A stretch of DNA of 64,000 bases from JBELHR01 sp049606855 (lineage in GTDB: Bacteria; Bacteroidota; Bacteroidia; Flavobacteriales; Flavobacteriaceae). This document shows, piece after piece, positions 35,385 through 42,828 of the stretch (its first letter is position 1; each line of letters starts with the position of its first letter). A program made the position numbers and the translations under genes. The notes beneath the pieces are model-generated. The model saw only the letters and a program-made list of their open reading frames with translations. It was not told where the DNA came from and made no database searches. The stretch covers positions 1-64,000 of the forward strand of contig JBMYVY010000013.1 in NCBI GenBank assembly GCA_049606855.1. The letters are read 5' to 3'.

Positions 35385-36567
35385 AATCTTCTAAATATTT
35401 AAATCTTTCCGTTAAGTGACCCTTTTCGGTCATCCTTGCTCTAAATAAAACCCCTTGAGCATCATTATTAAAAAATGCAGGGAGCACATAATTACTGAAT
35501 TGTTCACCAAAGCCATCTGATGCATCAATAGGTAGTTCACATGGCAAATTATCGACAGCCATTACGGTTATTACCCCTTCCTTTCTAAAATCATCATAGG
35601 TCTCAGTCTGTTTGTTATATCCGTAAATAGGGTCGGCTATCGTAGAAGCTTCTATAGTGGATGCTACAGGGCCGTCAATGTCGCAGGAAATGTCTGCTAC
35701 AACATCAATATTAAAACTTGCTTTTTTGGCGTCGTCACGAGTGTATAAATATGGAGCACCTTGACCATAAAAATGTCCCGCGATAAAGAAATCTGCCTTT
35801 TGAGCAAACTTCATGAAATCTGATTCATATTGTTCTGGGTGTTCAAAAAAATCTTTTTTTTCTTTCGCTTGACCGTCTTTTCTCTTATTGTAGTCCAAAA
35901 TATCTATTTGAGTAAACACCGCATCCTGACTATTGTCTTCCAAAAACGCTGTGGGACTCAAGTGCTGTAATCCCATTCCGTCAAGCATTTCTTTGGCTCC
36001 ATTTCCAACCCTACCTTTTCCTGTCAAAACAATTTTTGCAGGACCGAGATTGACTTTTTTGAGTTCGTCAATAAGCGCTTTTTGATTTGGCAAATCTTCA
36101 GCCTTGGGAAGGATAAATCTAGCCTTCTTTATTCCATACGCTCTGATTCCATTATAGGCTCCAACAATTCCAGCATAGCGGCCAAAAGCTACAACTCTTT
36201 GTCCCTGCTCATTGGTGATTACTTCATGGTCATAAAGCTCAATGTTTTTATCGAGGATTGCTCTGAGTAAATCGCGATTATATGGTTGCTTTTTTATGGT
36301 ATGGGAAAAGAAAAAATATTTTTTATTCGGAATTAAATTTTCAATAGGTACTTCTTTCACCCCCAAAAGAACATCGCAGTCCTCTATAGCCCCCACTTTA
36401 ATCCCAAGCTTTTCATACTCTTCATCTTTGTAAGCTCTGATTGGAGAGGGTTCTACAATAATTTCTAAATCTTTATAGTCTTTAACTGCCTGTTTACAGG
36501 CTTTAGGAGAAAGAACCACGCGCTTATCTGGTGGGTTTTTACGCTCTCTTATAATTCCTAATTTCAT
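35374..36567 (-). CDS. NAD(P)-dependent dehydrogenase, saccharopine/alanine dehydrogenase superfamily
   Basis: 397 residues from the ATG at 36567. This start gives MKLGIIRERKNPPDKRVVLSP, the standard start of the superfamily, while a longer frame to 36705 would run into ssrA. The N-domain has FFSHTIKKQPYN and RVVAFGRYAGIVGAYNG, resembling lysine-forming saccharopine dehydrogenase (Lys1). The Rossmann loop is ILTGKGRVGNGAKEML. The substrate is not certain: lysine or another amino acid. It is the first gene of an operon with two M28 peptidases and mpl, and is divergent from ssrA. Confidence 0.75.
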   Translation of the reverse strand: MKLGIIRERKNPPDKRVVLSPKACKQAVKDYKDLEIIVEPSPIRAYKDEEYEKLGIKVGAIEDCDVLLGVKEVPIENLIPNKKYFFFSHTIKKQPYNRDLLRAILDKNIELYDHEVITNEQGQRVVAFGRYAGIVGAYNGIRAYGIKKARFILPKAEDLPNQKALIDELKKVNLGPAKIVLTGKGRVGNGAKEMLDGMGLQHLSPTAFLEDNSQDAVFTQIDILDYNKRKDGQAKEKKDFFEHPEQYESDFMKFAQKADFFIAGHFYGQGAPYLYTRDDAKKASFNIDVVADISCDIDGPVASTIEASTIADPIYGYNKQTETYDDFRKEGVITVMAVDNLPCELPIDASDGFGEQFSNYVLPAFFNNDAQGVLFRARMTEKGHLTERFKYLEDYVS

Positions 36568-36626
36568 TCCTTGAGTTAGTTTAGTTTGATTCTCACAATA
36601 TAAGGCAAAAATCTTAAGATTTTTTA

Positions 36627-36634
36627 TAAATTTG
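36627..36634 (+). promoter_or_regulatory. -7 element of ssrA
   Basis: TAAATTTG is a perfect TAnnTTTG match whose end lies 10 bases before the tmRNA 5' end (36645), as expected for the primary sigma factor. I see no TTTG at -33. Confidence 0.6.
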
Positions 36635-36644
36635 CGCTCACTAC

Positions 36645-37038
36645 GGGGACGACTGGTTTTGACAGCGAGGGAATCAAACCGTAAGCATGTCGAGTAATGA
36701 AACACATCTCGTTAAACTTTGTTTCAACTTTTTTAAACGGCGAAAATAATTACGCTTTAGCTGCTTAATTCTGAATCACAGTAGGAATTGGCCTAGTCTC
36801 ACCAGGTGAGAATGCTAAACATCTCCGCGAAGCCTTGGTTTATGGCGTTGCATTTAGAGGTGTCGTAAAAGTAAACCTAGAGTCAACTTTGCTTCAAAGG
36901 AGGCTCGAAACTCTTCGAAGCTAAGTCTAAAGTAGGTTGTTTTTGATCAGCTTTAGAACAAAAATTAAGCAAAAACTAAGCATGTAGAAAGCTGTGCGAT
37001 TACTTGTTTGGACCCGGGTTCGATTCCCGGCGTCTCCA
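36645..37038 (+). ncRNA. ssrA: Transfer-messenger RNA (tmRNA)
   Basis: tmRNA rescues stalled ribosomes by acting first as an alanine tRNA and then as a short mRNA. The 5' end GGGGACG pairs with CGTCTCC at 37031-37037, and the TPsiC arm reads GGGTTCGATTCCC. The D-arm-like GACTGGTTTTGACAG follows the 5' strand, as usual. The tag frame (36739-36768) encodes GENNYALAA then TAA. The mature end after the discriminator A needs CCA to be added, since the genome reads CAG there. The 5' end lies 78 bases from the divergent dehydrogenase ATG. Confidence 0.97.
36739..36768 (+). other. tmRNA tag reading frame, GENNYALAA
   Basis: Resume codon GGC, then GAA AAT AAT TAC GCT TTA GCT GCT and a TAA stop. The C-terminal YALAA is the degron seen by ClpXP-type proteases. 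The preceding TTTTAAAC fits the sequence upstream of tmRNA resume codons. Confidence 0.93.
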
Positions 37039-37048
37039 CAGACAAAAG

Positions 37049-37083
37049 TCCACTCAACTCTTGGGTTGATGTGGATTTTTTTT
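37049..37083 (+). terminator. Terminator of ssrA
   Basis: TCCACTCAAC pairs with GTTGATGTGGA across a TCTTGG loop, with one bulged T, followed by eight T. It starts 11 bases after the mature tmRNA 3' end. Confidence 0.85.
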
Positions 37084-37097
37084 AAAAGTTAATTTCG

Positions 37098-37105
37098 TAA
37101 ATTTG
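37098..37105 (+). promoter_or_regulatory. -7 element of the DUF2490-like gene
   Basis: TAAATTTG, a perfect -7 match 20 bases before the ATG at 37126. No TTTG is placed 19 bases upstream. Confidence 0.45.
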
Positions 37106-37125
37106 AGTGAATCCTAAGTCAATTT

Positions 37126-37851
37126 ATGAATTTCATCAAAAATAGCTTATTACTCCTCCTATTTTTATTTTCATGCTCGTCATGGAGTCAATCGTCGGAA
37201 CAATTATGGTTGGATTTTAACCCCTCTTATGAAAAAGAGAATGGAATATTTTTATTTGGTGATATTGGCTATCGAAAAGAATTTGGCTCCCTAAACTGGA
37301 ATAGGTTAGTATTTAGACCCGGCATAAAAAAGGTTCAAAAACACTACTACCTAACTGGTGGAGTTGGAAACTTTATAACCTTTGTTGGTGACACAGGAGG
37401 TGGAAATCGATATGAATTTAGACCGTTTCAAGGTATTGGAAAAAACTGGCCTAACGGACAGTATTTCAAAATCAATCATTACGCGCGATTCGAAGAAAAA
37501 TTTGCTTGGAATTTATCTGATGGAGACTTTGATTTTGCGTTTAGAGTCCGTTATAAATTTACCTTGTCATATTCCATGAGAACCTGGTTGGAAAATCACC
37601 ACAACTGGTGGAAAATTTATACGAGTTTTGAATTGTTCGGCGCCACATCTCAATCTGAAAATTCAATTGACGAACAAACTCGACTTGGTGTGGGAATAGA
37701 ACGCAGTTTTAGCCGAAATCAAAGGGCAAAAATCGAAACAATTTGGCAAAAACAAGCCATCTTGTTTAACTCAAATGCACCGGTCAATGCCTTTTATTTA
37801 AGACTTAGATATTATCCAAACTGGGATGGGAAAAAATCAAAAACAAAATAA
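37126..37851 (+). CDS. DUF2490-like outer-membrane protein
   Basis: 241 residues with a signal peptide ending SSWS-Q (about 21). The mature part is beta-rich with repeating aromatic strands (WLDFNPSYE, YYLTGGVGNF, RYEFRPFQGI, LRLRYYPNW) and a His/Arg-rich middle. This is the pattern of the DUF2490 family of predicted outer-membrane barrels of unknown role. It appears to be a single-gene unit between ssrA and the DUF4136 gene, 76 bases downstream. Family assignment is from pattern memory and not firm. Confidence 0.6.
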   Translation: MNFIKNSLLLLLFLFSCSSWSQSSEQLWLDFNPSYEKENGIFLFGDIGYRKEFGSLNWNRLVFRPGIKKVQKHYYLTGGVGNFITFVGDTGGGNRYEFRPFQGIGKNWPNGQYFKINHYARFEEKFAWNLSDGDFDFAFRVRYKFTLSYSMRTWLENHHNWWKIYTSFELFGATSQSENSIDEQTRLGVGIERSFSRNQRAKIETIWQKQAILFNSNAPVNAFYLRLRYYPNWDGKKSKTK

Positions 37852-37927
37852 AGTGTTAAAGCCTTTTAAATAAAGGGCTCAAGAACCTTTTTTTTATATT
37901 TTTACATCAAATCAAATTATCAATTTT

Positions 37928-38560
37928 ATGAAATACCTAAAGCTAATTGCGGTACTCTTTGTGGGGGCTTTTGTTGTAGCAAGCTGCTATAAAAATCCTG
38001 ATTTAGACAAACTGCAGTACGATTTTGTCGTAGCTACAGATTACGATGAAGAAGCAGATTTTAGTAGCTATATGACCTATTATATTTCTGACACGATTGC
38101 TACTATTACCGATAATCCTAGAGATAGTATTCTAGTTGGAGAGGGAGCAACTCAAATTGTAAACCGAATCAAAAGTCACATGGACTCGCGAGGTTATCAA
38201 TTTGTTGGAATTGATCAAAACCCAGACCTCGCTATGATTACTTCTGTTATTCAAACCAAGAACCTAGGAAGTGTATGTTCTGGTTGGTGGTGGGGATACC
38301 CTGGTTATTATCCGCCATGGTGGTGGGGTTATCCAAGTTATGGATACTATTATCCATTCTGTAGCTACTACACTTATGATATCGGAACATTAAACGTAGA
38401 ACTGTTTGATTTAAAAAATGTGGATTCAAACCAAAACATTCGTGTGCTTTGGAATGACATCAATTTTGGAGTATTGAGTTCTTACGATCAAACCAATATC
38501 AGTAGATCACTTGATGCTATTGATCAAGCTTTTGAACAATCACCATATTTAGAAAATTAA
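37928..38560 (+). CDS. DUF4136-like lipoprotein with a Trp/Tyr/Gly-rich insert
   Basis: 210 residues: lipoprotein signal (GAFVVASC, Cys about 20), then the DUF4136 pattern of a short beta domain (DFVVATDYDEEADFSSYMTY, and a GYQFVGIDQNPDLAM segment). In the middle (about 118-141) is a GWWWGYPGYYPPWWWGYPSYG stretch, a near repeat of WWWGYP units seen in many DUF4136 members. It is likely anchored to the inner face of the outer membrane; function unknown. It is followed by a barrel gene after 4 bases, implying an operon. Confidence 0.78.
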   Translation: MKYLKLIAVLFVGAFVVASCYKNPDLDKLQYDFVVATDYDEEADFSSYMTYYISDTIATITDNPRDSILVGEGATQIVNRIKSHMDSRGYQFVGIDQNPDLAMITSVIQTKNLGSVCSGWWWGYPGYYPPWWWGYPSYGYYYPFCSYYTYDIGTLNVELFDLKNVDSNQNIRVLWNDINFGVLSSYDQTNISRSLDAIDQAFEQSPYLEN

Positions 38561-38564
38561 GACC

Positions 38565-39191
38565 ATGAAAAAACAATTATTATTTATCGGATTATTCTTG
38601 GGCTTATCTTTAACTATGAAAGCTCAGGAGGAACGTATTTACACCTATTATGACAAGTCTCAGTTTTTGATTAGCTGGGATATAAATGTACCAATGTCAA
38701 ATGATTTTATCGGTAATACCTCTGTTAGTGGAGGTAGGGCTGAATATCGTTATTTTACTCAAAGAAACATTTCTTTTGGACTATCCTTAGGGTGGAATAC
38801 ATTGGAAGAATATTATGAGGGCGCAACCTATACTGATAGTGACGGTGGAACAATTTATACTGACATGGTCAGACAAATGAAGCAGTTACCTATACTGGCG
38901 CATGCAAATTATTACCTCTCTACATCGGAATCTGTTAAACCTTATATCGGTGTTGGTATTGGAACTAATTATATCAATAATGTTGCTTATTTCAATATCT
39001 TCCAACAAGAAGACCCTACCTGGGGCTTTATGGCAAGGCCCGAAATAGGATTAGAATTCATCTCGAGTAATGGGTTTGGATTCTTTGGAAATGCAGCTTA
39101 TAATTATTCTACAAACTCAAGCGAAGCCTTTCCTTCTATCGATACGGTTCAGGGAATCAGTTTTGGTGTAGGAGTCTTGTGGTCCTATTAA
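38565..39191 (+). CDS. Outer-membrane beta-barrel protein
   Basis: 208 residues with a signal peptide (1-20, ending MKA-Q). The rest is a regular barrel: strands such as FLISWDINVP, ISFGLSLGWN, VKPYIGVGIGTNYI and FGFFGNAAYNYS, ending in the C-terminal aromatic GVGVLWSY. This is the OmpA/OmpW-like eight-strand size class, without a peptidoglycan-binding tail. It is co-transcribed with the DUF4136 lipoprotein and ends at a shared bidirectional terminator. Confidence 0.8.
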   Translation: MKKQLLFIGLFLGLSLTMKAQEERIYTYYDKSQFLISWDINVPMSNDFIGNTSVSGGRAEYRYFTQRNISFGLSLGWNTLEEYYEGATYTDSDGGTIYTDMVRQMKQLPILAHANYYLSTSESVKPYIGVGIGTNYINNVAYFNIFQQEDPTWGFMARPEIGLEFISSNGFGFFGNAAYNYSTNSSEAFPSIDTVQGISFGVGVLWSY

Positions 39192-39202
39192 AAAAACAAA
39201 AA

Positions 39203-39230
39203 ACCGAAGCTTAATTGCTTCGGTTTTTTT
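39203..39230. terminator. Bidirectional terminator between barrel gene and ftsE
   Basis: ACCGAAGC pairs with GCTTCGGT across TTAATT, with a seven-T run on the plus strand (39224-39230) and an A-run that becomes a T-run on the minus strand. The ftsE stop codon (39229-39231) overlaps its edge. Confidence 0.9.
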
Positions 39231-39909
39231 ATTCTTTCGCTTTTACTTCAAAAAGCTTTCCTGTTTCTGCTTTTATCATTCTATGAGGGAATTTGAGAAT
39301 CAAGGCATAATCGTGAGTTGCCATCAGTATTGATTTCCCGCTTCGATTAATTTCTTCGAGTAAATTCATAACCTCAACGGAGGTTTTAGGATCTAAATTT
39401 CCTGTTGGCTCATCCGCTAAAATTAGTTCTGGATCATTCAAAAGCGCCCTTGCTATCGCCACTCGTTGTTGTTCTCCACCTGATAGATTAAATGGCATTT
39501 TAAAGGCTTTGGACTGCATACCAACTTTGGTTAAAACCTCCTCTATTTTCGCTTCCATTAACTTTTTACTACTCCATCCAGTAGCTCTTAAAACAAATAA
39601 TAAATTTTCGTGTACAGAACGATCATTAAGCAGTTTAAAGTCTTGAAAAACAATACCTATTTTTCTTCTCAAATACGGGATTTCTTTATTTTTCAATTTA
39701 GATAAATCAAAACCAACAATTCCTCCTTTACCATCCTTTAATGGAATGTCTCCATACAAGGTTTTTAAAAGACTGGATTTCCCACTTCCTGTTTGTCCAA
39801 TCAAATATAAAAACTCCCCTTGATCAAGTTTTAGATTAACTTTTGAAAGCACGAGATTACGATTTTGAAAAATCGAGGCTTCCTGAAGACTTAAAACATC
39901 ATTTGACAT
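39229..39909 (-). CDS. ftsE: Cell-division ABC transporter ATPase FtsE
   Basis: FtsE is the cytoplasmic ATPase that works with the membrane subunit FtsX to activate septal murein hydrolases. From the ATG at 39909 it has 226 residues; a GTG five codons earlier is also in frame. Walker A is GQTGSGKSS (38-46 in this numbering), the signature is LSGGEQQR and Walker B is LILADEPTGNLDP, followed by the H-loop ATHD. No ftsX is adjacent. Instead it is last in an operon with envelope proteins, 23 bases after the MG2-like gene. Another LolD-type ATPase cannot be fully excluded. Confidence 0.85.
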   Translation of the reverse strand: MSNDVLSLQEASIFQNRNLVLSKVNLKLDQGEFLYLIGQTGSGKSSLLKTLYGDIPLKDGKGGIVGFDLSKLKNKEIPYLRRKIGIVFQDFKLLNDRSVHENLLFVLRATGWSSKKLMEAKIEEVLTKVGMQSKAFKMPFNLSGGEQQRVAIARALLNDPELILADEPTGNLDPKTSVEVMNLLEEINRSGKSILMATHDYALILKFPHRMIKAETGKLFEVKAKE

Positions 39910-39932
39910 AGATTGACTTTTCACAAACTTAA

Positions 39933-41588
39933 TTATTTTACCTCAAAATAATCGATTATTTGAGTCAATTCTCCATTTTTATCAACTCCCAATAACTCAA
40001 TTTTATACCACCCAGCAACATCGGAGGTGTAAATGCTTAATTCTTGTTCTGATCCTCGAACATAAACCGGAGCTTGCCAAAATAAGGTCCTTCTGAAATC
40101 CGGTATATTCTCCCAACTCCCACTATCGTATCGCTGATTGTAATAGCGCTTTCCTTTGTAAGGAGGCGGTATTCTTTTTGAAGTCATATAGTTTCCTCTG
40201 GCATACAACCTAAGTTCAGGGTCTATGGTGAAAATTTCAATTAACCCGAGAAAATTGTTATCGTAAAAGGAATAGGGATCTCGAAAAATTTCAATGCGAT
40301 TAACTTGACCTGCATTATAATCCATTAACTGCTCATATTCCTGGGTCAACACACCATTAAACAACACCAATGGAGGATATTTAGTTTTGATATCTGTTTG
40401 AGATGAAATTAATTTAGCTCCCTTTTTTCCAATTGAAGCTTCTTTTATTACCTCAGTGAATGTCTCTTTCAAACTTGGGAATCTACTGTAATCATCCAAA
40501 TAGAACACTTCTTTTGAACTCAGGTTCATTTGGCCTGCATCATCCTTTTTATTTAATAGTCGATGAGATTTTAAGTCGTAAAACGAGGCCTCAATTTGAT
40601 TTTTGATTGCATAGTCTGATAACAGTATTTTGTCGCTTTCACTAAGTTCTATCGAATTTACCCATTTAGGTTGTAATTCTTTAATCTCCTTATTTAGCAT
40701 ACTGACTTTGAAATCACGATGGTTCTTCCCATAAACTTGAACAAAAACCTCATCACTAAGTCTATTTTCGGGAATAATTAGATCTGCCAAACCATTTTCA
40801 TCAGTACGGCTAAACATCAATCTAAACGGCTCATCAGGAATAGAAACTGCGAGATATTTCTCTGCCATAGCCTTCCCATTAGCGTCTTGCACAAAAGCAG
40901 TAAATCGCTCTCCCCCCATTTCAAATAAAGGTTCTTCTTTGGCTTCTAAAAATAGAGGTTCAGAACGGTTATCCTCGATGTCGATTAACTCCACCAAACT
41001 CACCTTAAATGAGAAATAAGAATCCAAGTCCGCACCATTCCTAGTCATCAACTTAAAATCTACCCTAGATCGTTTCTCATACTTTCGGTGATCAAATTGT
41101 AACAGTATTTTTCTATTTTCAACGTCAGAAGTTGGGGGAACTAATTCAACAGCTTCCCTGCTTTCTTCATCTCTTTTTGGTTCTTGAAAGGGGTTGTAAA
41201 AAAGTAGTTCTTGAGTTGAAAAGGCCCCTTCCCCATAAGCTTGCATAGCAAGGGTATGTGCCTCAAGTAAATAATTACCCGAGATCCAATCTGAAGGCAT
41301 CATGAAGTCTCCTGAGGCGACTCCTTTTTGCACCAAGAGTTTATGCGTCCACAAACGCTCGGATCTCTGATTGAATAAACTCACATATAAAACGTCACTA
41401 TCTTCTGACAATCTCCCGTTATCTAAGCTTCGAACAAAAAAATTAAACTTTAACAAATCACCGGGAACGAGTAATTTTTTATCTACATGAATCAGGACTT
41501 CTTCTTGCAAGGTTTTGGCTTGGCTGAATGCAGTCAAATTCAAAAAGAGAATTACGCTGAGGCTTACGAATAATTTAATTTTCATCAT
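39933..41588 (-). CDS. Secreted MG2-like protein with a plug-like C-terminal segment
   Basis: 551 residues from the ATG at 41588, which overlaps the upstream stop by ATGA; a TTG at 41594 and an ATG at 41585 are alternatives. After a signal peptide (ending AFS-Q) comes an alpha2-macroglobulin MG2-like domain (HVDKKLLVPGDLLKFNFF, SGNYLLEAHTL). A later segment (about 400-440, PPLVLFNGVLT and VNRIEIFRDP) resembles the plug of TonB receptors. This architecture recurs next to TonB receptors in Bacteroidota. A role in surface assembly or binding is inference. Confidence 0.65.
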   Translation of the reverse strand: MMKIKLFVSLSVILFLNLTAFSQAKTLQEEVLIHVDKKLLVPGDLLKFNFFVRSLDNGRLSEDSDVLYVSLFNQRSERLWTHKLLVQKGVASGDFMMPSDWISGNYLLEAHTLAMQAYGEGAFSTQELLFYNPFQEPKRDEESREAVELVPPTSDVENRKILLQFDHRKYEKRSRVDFKLMTRNGADLDSYFSFKVSLVELIDIEDNRSEPLFLEAKEEPLFEMGGERFTAFVQDANGKAMAEKYLAVSIPDEPFRLMFSRTDENGLADLIIPENRLSDEVFVQVYGKNHRDFKVSMLNKEIKELQPKWVNSIELSESDKILLSDYAIKNQIEASFYDLKSHRLLNKKDDAGQMNLSSKEVFYLDDYSRFPSLKETFTEVIKEASIGKKGAKLISSQTDIKTKYPPLVLFNGVLTQEYEQLMDYNAGQVNRIEIFRDPYSFYDNNFLGLIEIFTIDPELRLYARGNYMTSKRIPPPYKGKRYYNQRYDSGSWENIPDFRRTLFWQAPVYVRGSEQELSIYTSDVAGWYKIELLGVDKNGELTQIIDYFEVK

Positions 41589-42823
41589 TTCCAATAATTA
41601 GGCTTTTCTGGAGAAGCTATTAACGAACAATCTGCACATACTGAATTGACCACAATATAAGGGCCTTCTCCCCCTCCCCATTCTGCGCCGGGAAAAACCA
41701 CAACGGGCGGTGATTCACCAGAGTTCAAATCAAAATATATCACAGCTTTATTGAGTAATAAATCATATAACTCTCCAATCACTGGAGGGCTGAATGGTTT
41801 CTGATAAAATACGCGCGGGGCAGTAAAAACACAATATTCAGGATATCTTTTGTTTCGATCTAAATCAAAACTATCGCTGAAATTAAAATAATTAAAAACA
41901 ATGCTCTCTTCATGATATGAACTCATCTCAAAGTAACCATATACGGGAATTTCATCATTAATTGCCTTTAGGTTACCCTCCAAAAATCCAGGTTGCGCGT
42001 TGGTAAAGACTTCGTCGGACAAATTCATCCTCTTTAGCGCTGAATAATAATTATAGGCTTCCTGGGAAATAGCATATTGCCTAACTAAAACCCCTAAATT
42101 ATTGGCGATTCTTTCATCATCTGCATCAACAAACAACAATTTATAATCGTCAAAATTAATATTTGTGCTAGCGATATCATTAAGAATTAGGTCATAGTTT
42201 ATCAACTCCTTATAACAAGTCTGTTTAAAGTTTCTATTGAGAAACACCTCTGTTTCAAAGGTTTCTAAATTTGTATATCGCACCTGCTTTCCAGTATACG
42301 CTGGCGCTTTAATCTCTTGATGCATTACCATTTCATATCTGAAAAATTGCGTATGCTCATTATTTGAAGCACCTGATACATTTAATTGGACTCCTTGCTT
42401 TCCAGTTGAAGAAACTGAAGCGTTCGCCTTCAGTCCTTTCATTTCTCCTTTAACAAGAAAAATACTTTCCTCGGATTGAATTCGAATTCCTTGATCAGTT
42501 GTAATTTCCAAGTAATATTGACTTCCTTGACTTAAGCCAAAGGGTTCAATTGAGGAATATACACCATCTTGGAGCTCATTGAACTCCTGAAAAAGAACAC
42601 CATTTTGATACAATTCAATTTTTGCTCCAGAAACAGAGCTATCTTCAATAGTTGAATTTAGTTCTGTGATCCAGCTCAACGCTATTCGCTGAGTTGTTAT
42701 TTGATCAGTTAACCGTGCCTCAATAACAATACCTTCTTCAAAATCGAAATTACTTAAATCAATTTCATTCAAACATGATGAACAAAATAATAGGACCAAT
42801 AAAAGGGAGTATATCTTTTTCAT
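41585..42823 (-). CDS. DUF4249-family lipoprotein
   Basis: 412 residues with a lipoprotein signal (LLFCSSCLNE, Cys about 17). The N-terminal part has the DUF4249 landmarks (GIVIEARLTDQ, SGAKIELYQNGVLFQEF, GQYYLEITT-like strand), and the C-terminus holds a CADCS pair. DUF4249 genes regularly follow an STN-type TonB receptor, as here with a 5-base gap. The protein is thought to be the surface-exposed partner of that receptor, in place of SusD. The ligand is unknown; some pairs are iron- or metal-linked in other genomes. Confidence 0.85.
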   Translation of the reverse strand: MKKIYSLLLVLLFCSSCLNEIDLSNFDFEEGIVIEARLTDQITTQRIALSWITELNSTIEDSSVSGAKIELYQNGVLFQEFNELQDGVYSSIEPFGLSQGSQYYLEITTDQGIRIQSEESIFLVKGEMKGLKANASVSSTGKQGVQLNVSGASNNEHTQFFRYEMVMHQEIKAPAYTGKQVRYTNLETFETEVFLNRNFKQTCYKELINYDLILNDIASTNINFDDYKLLFVDADDERIANNLGVLVRQYAISQEAYNYYSALKRMNLSDEVFTNAQPGFLEGNLKAINDEIPVYGYFEMSSYHEESIVFNYFNFSDSFDLDRNKRYPEYCVFTAPRVFYQKPFSPPVIGELYDLLLNKAVIYFDLNSGESPPVVVFPGAEWGGGEGPYIVVNSVCADCSLIASPEKPNYWK

Positions 42824-42828
42824 TTTTC

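Noticed and set aside
36568..36705. 46-residue N-terminal extension of the saccharopine-dehydrogenase-like protein
   Set aside because: It would be read through the ssrA 5' end and has no family resemblance. The ATG at 36567 gives the standard start.
38277..38348. Possible short tandem repeat locus of CRISPR or VNTR type
   Set aside because: Only two imperfect units within a coding frame; explained by the WWWGYP protein repeat.
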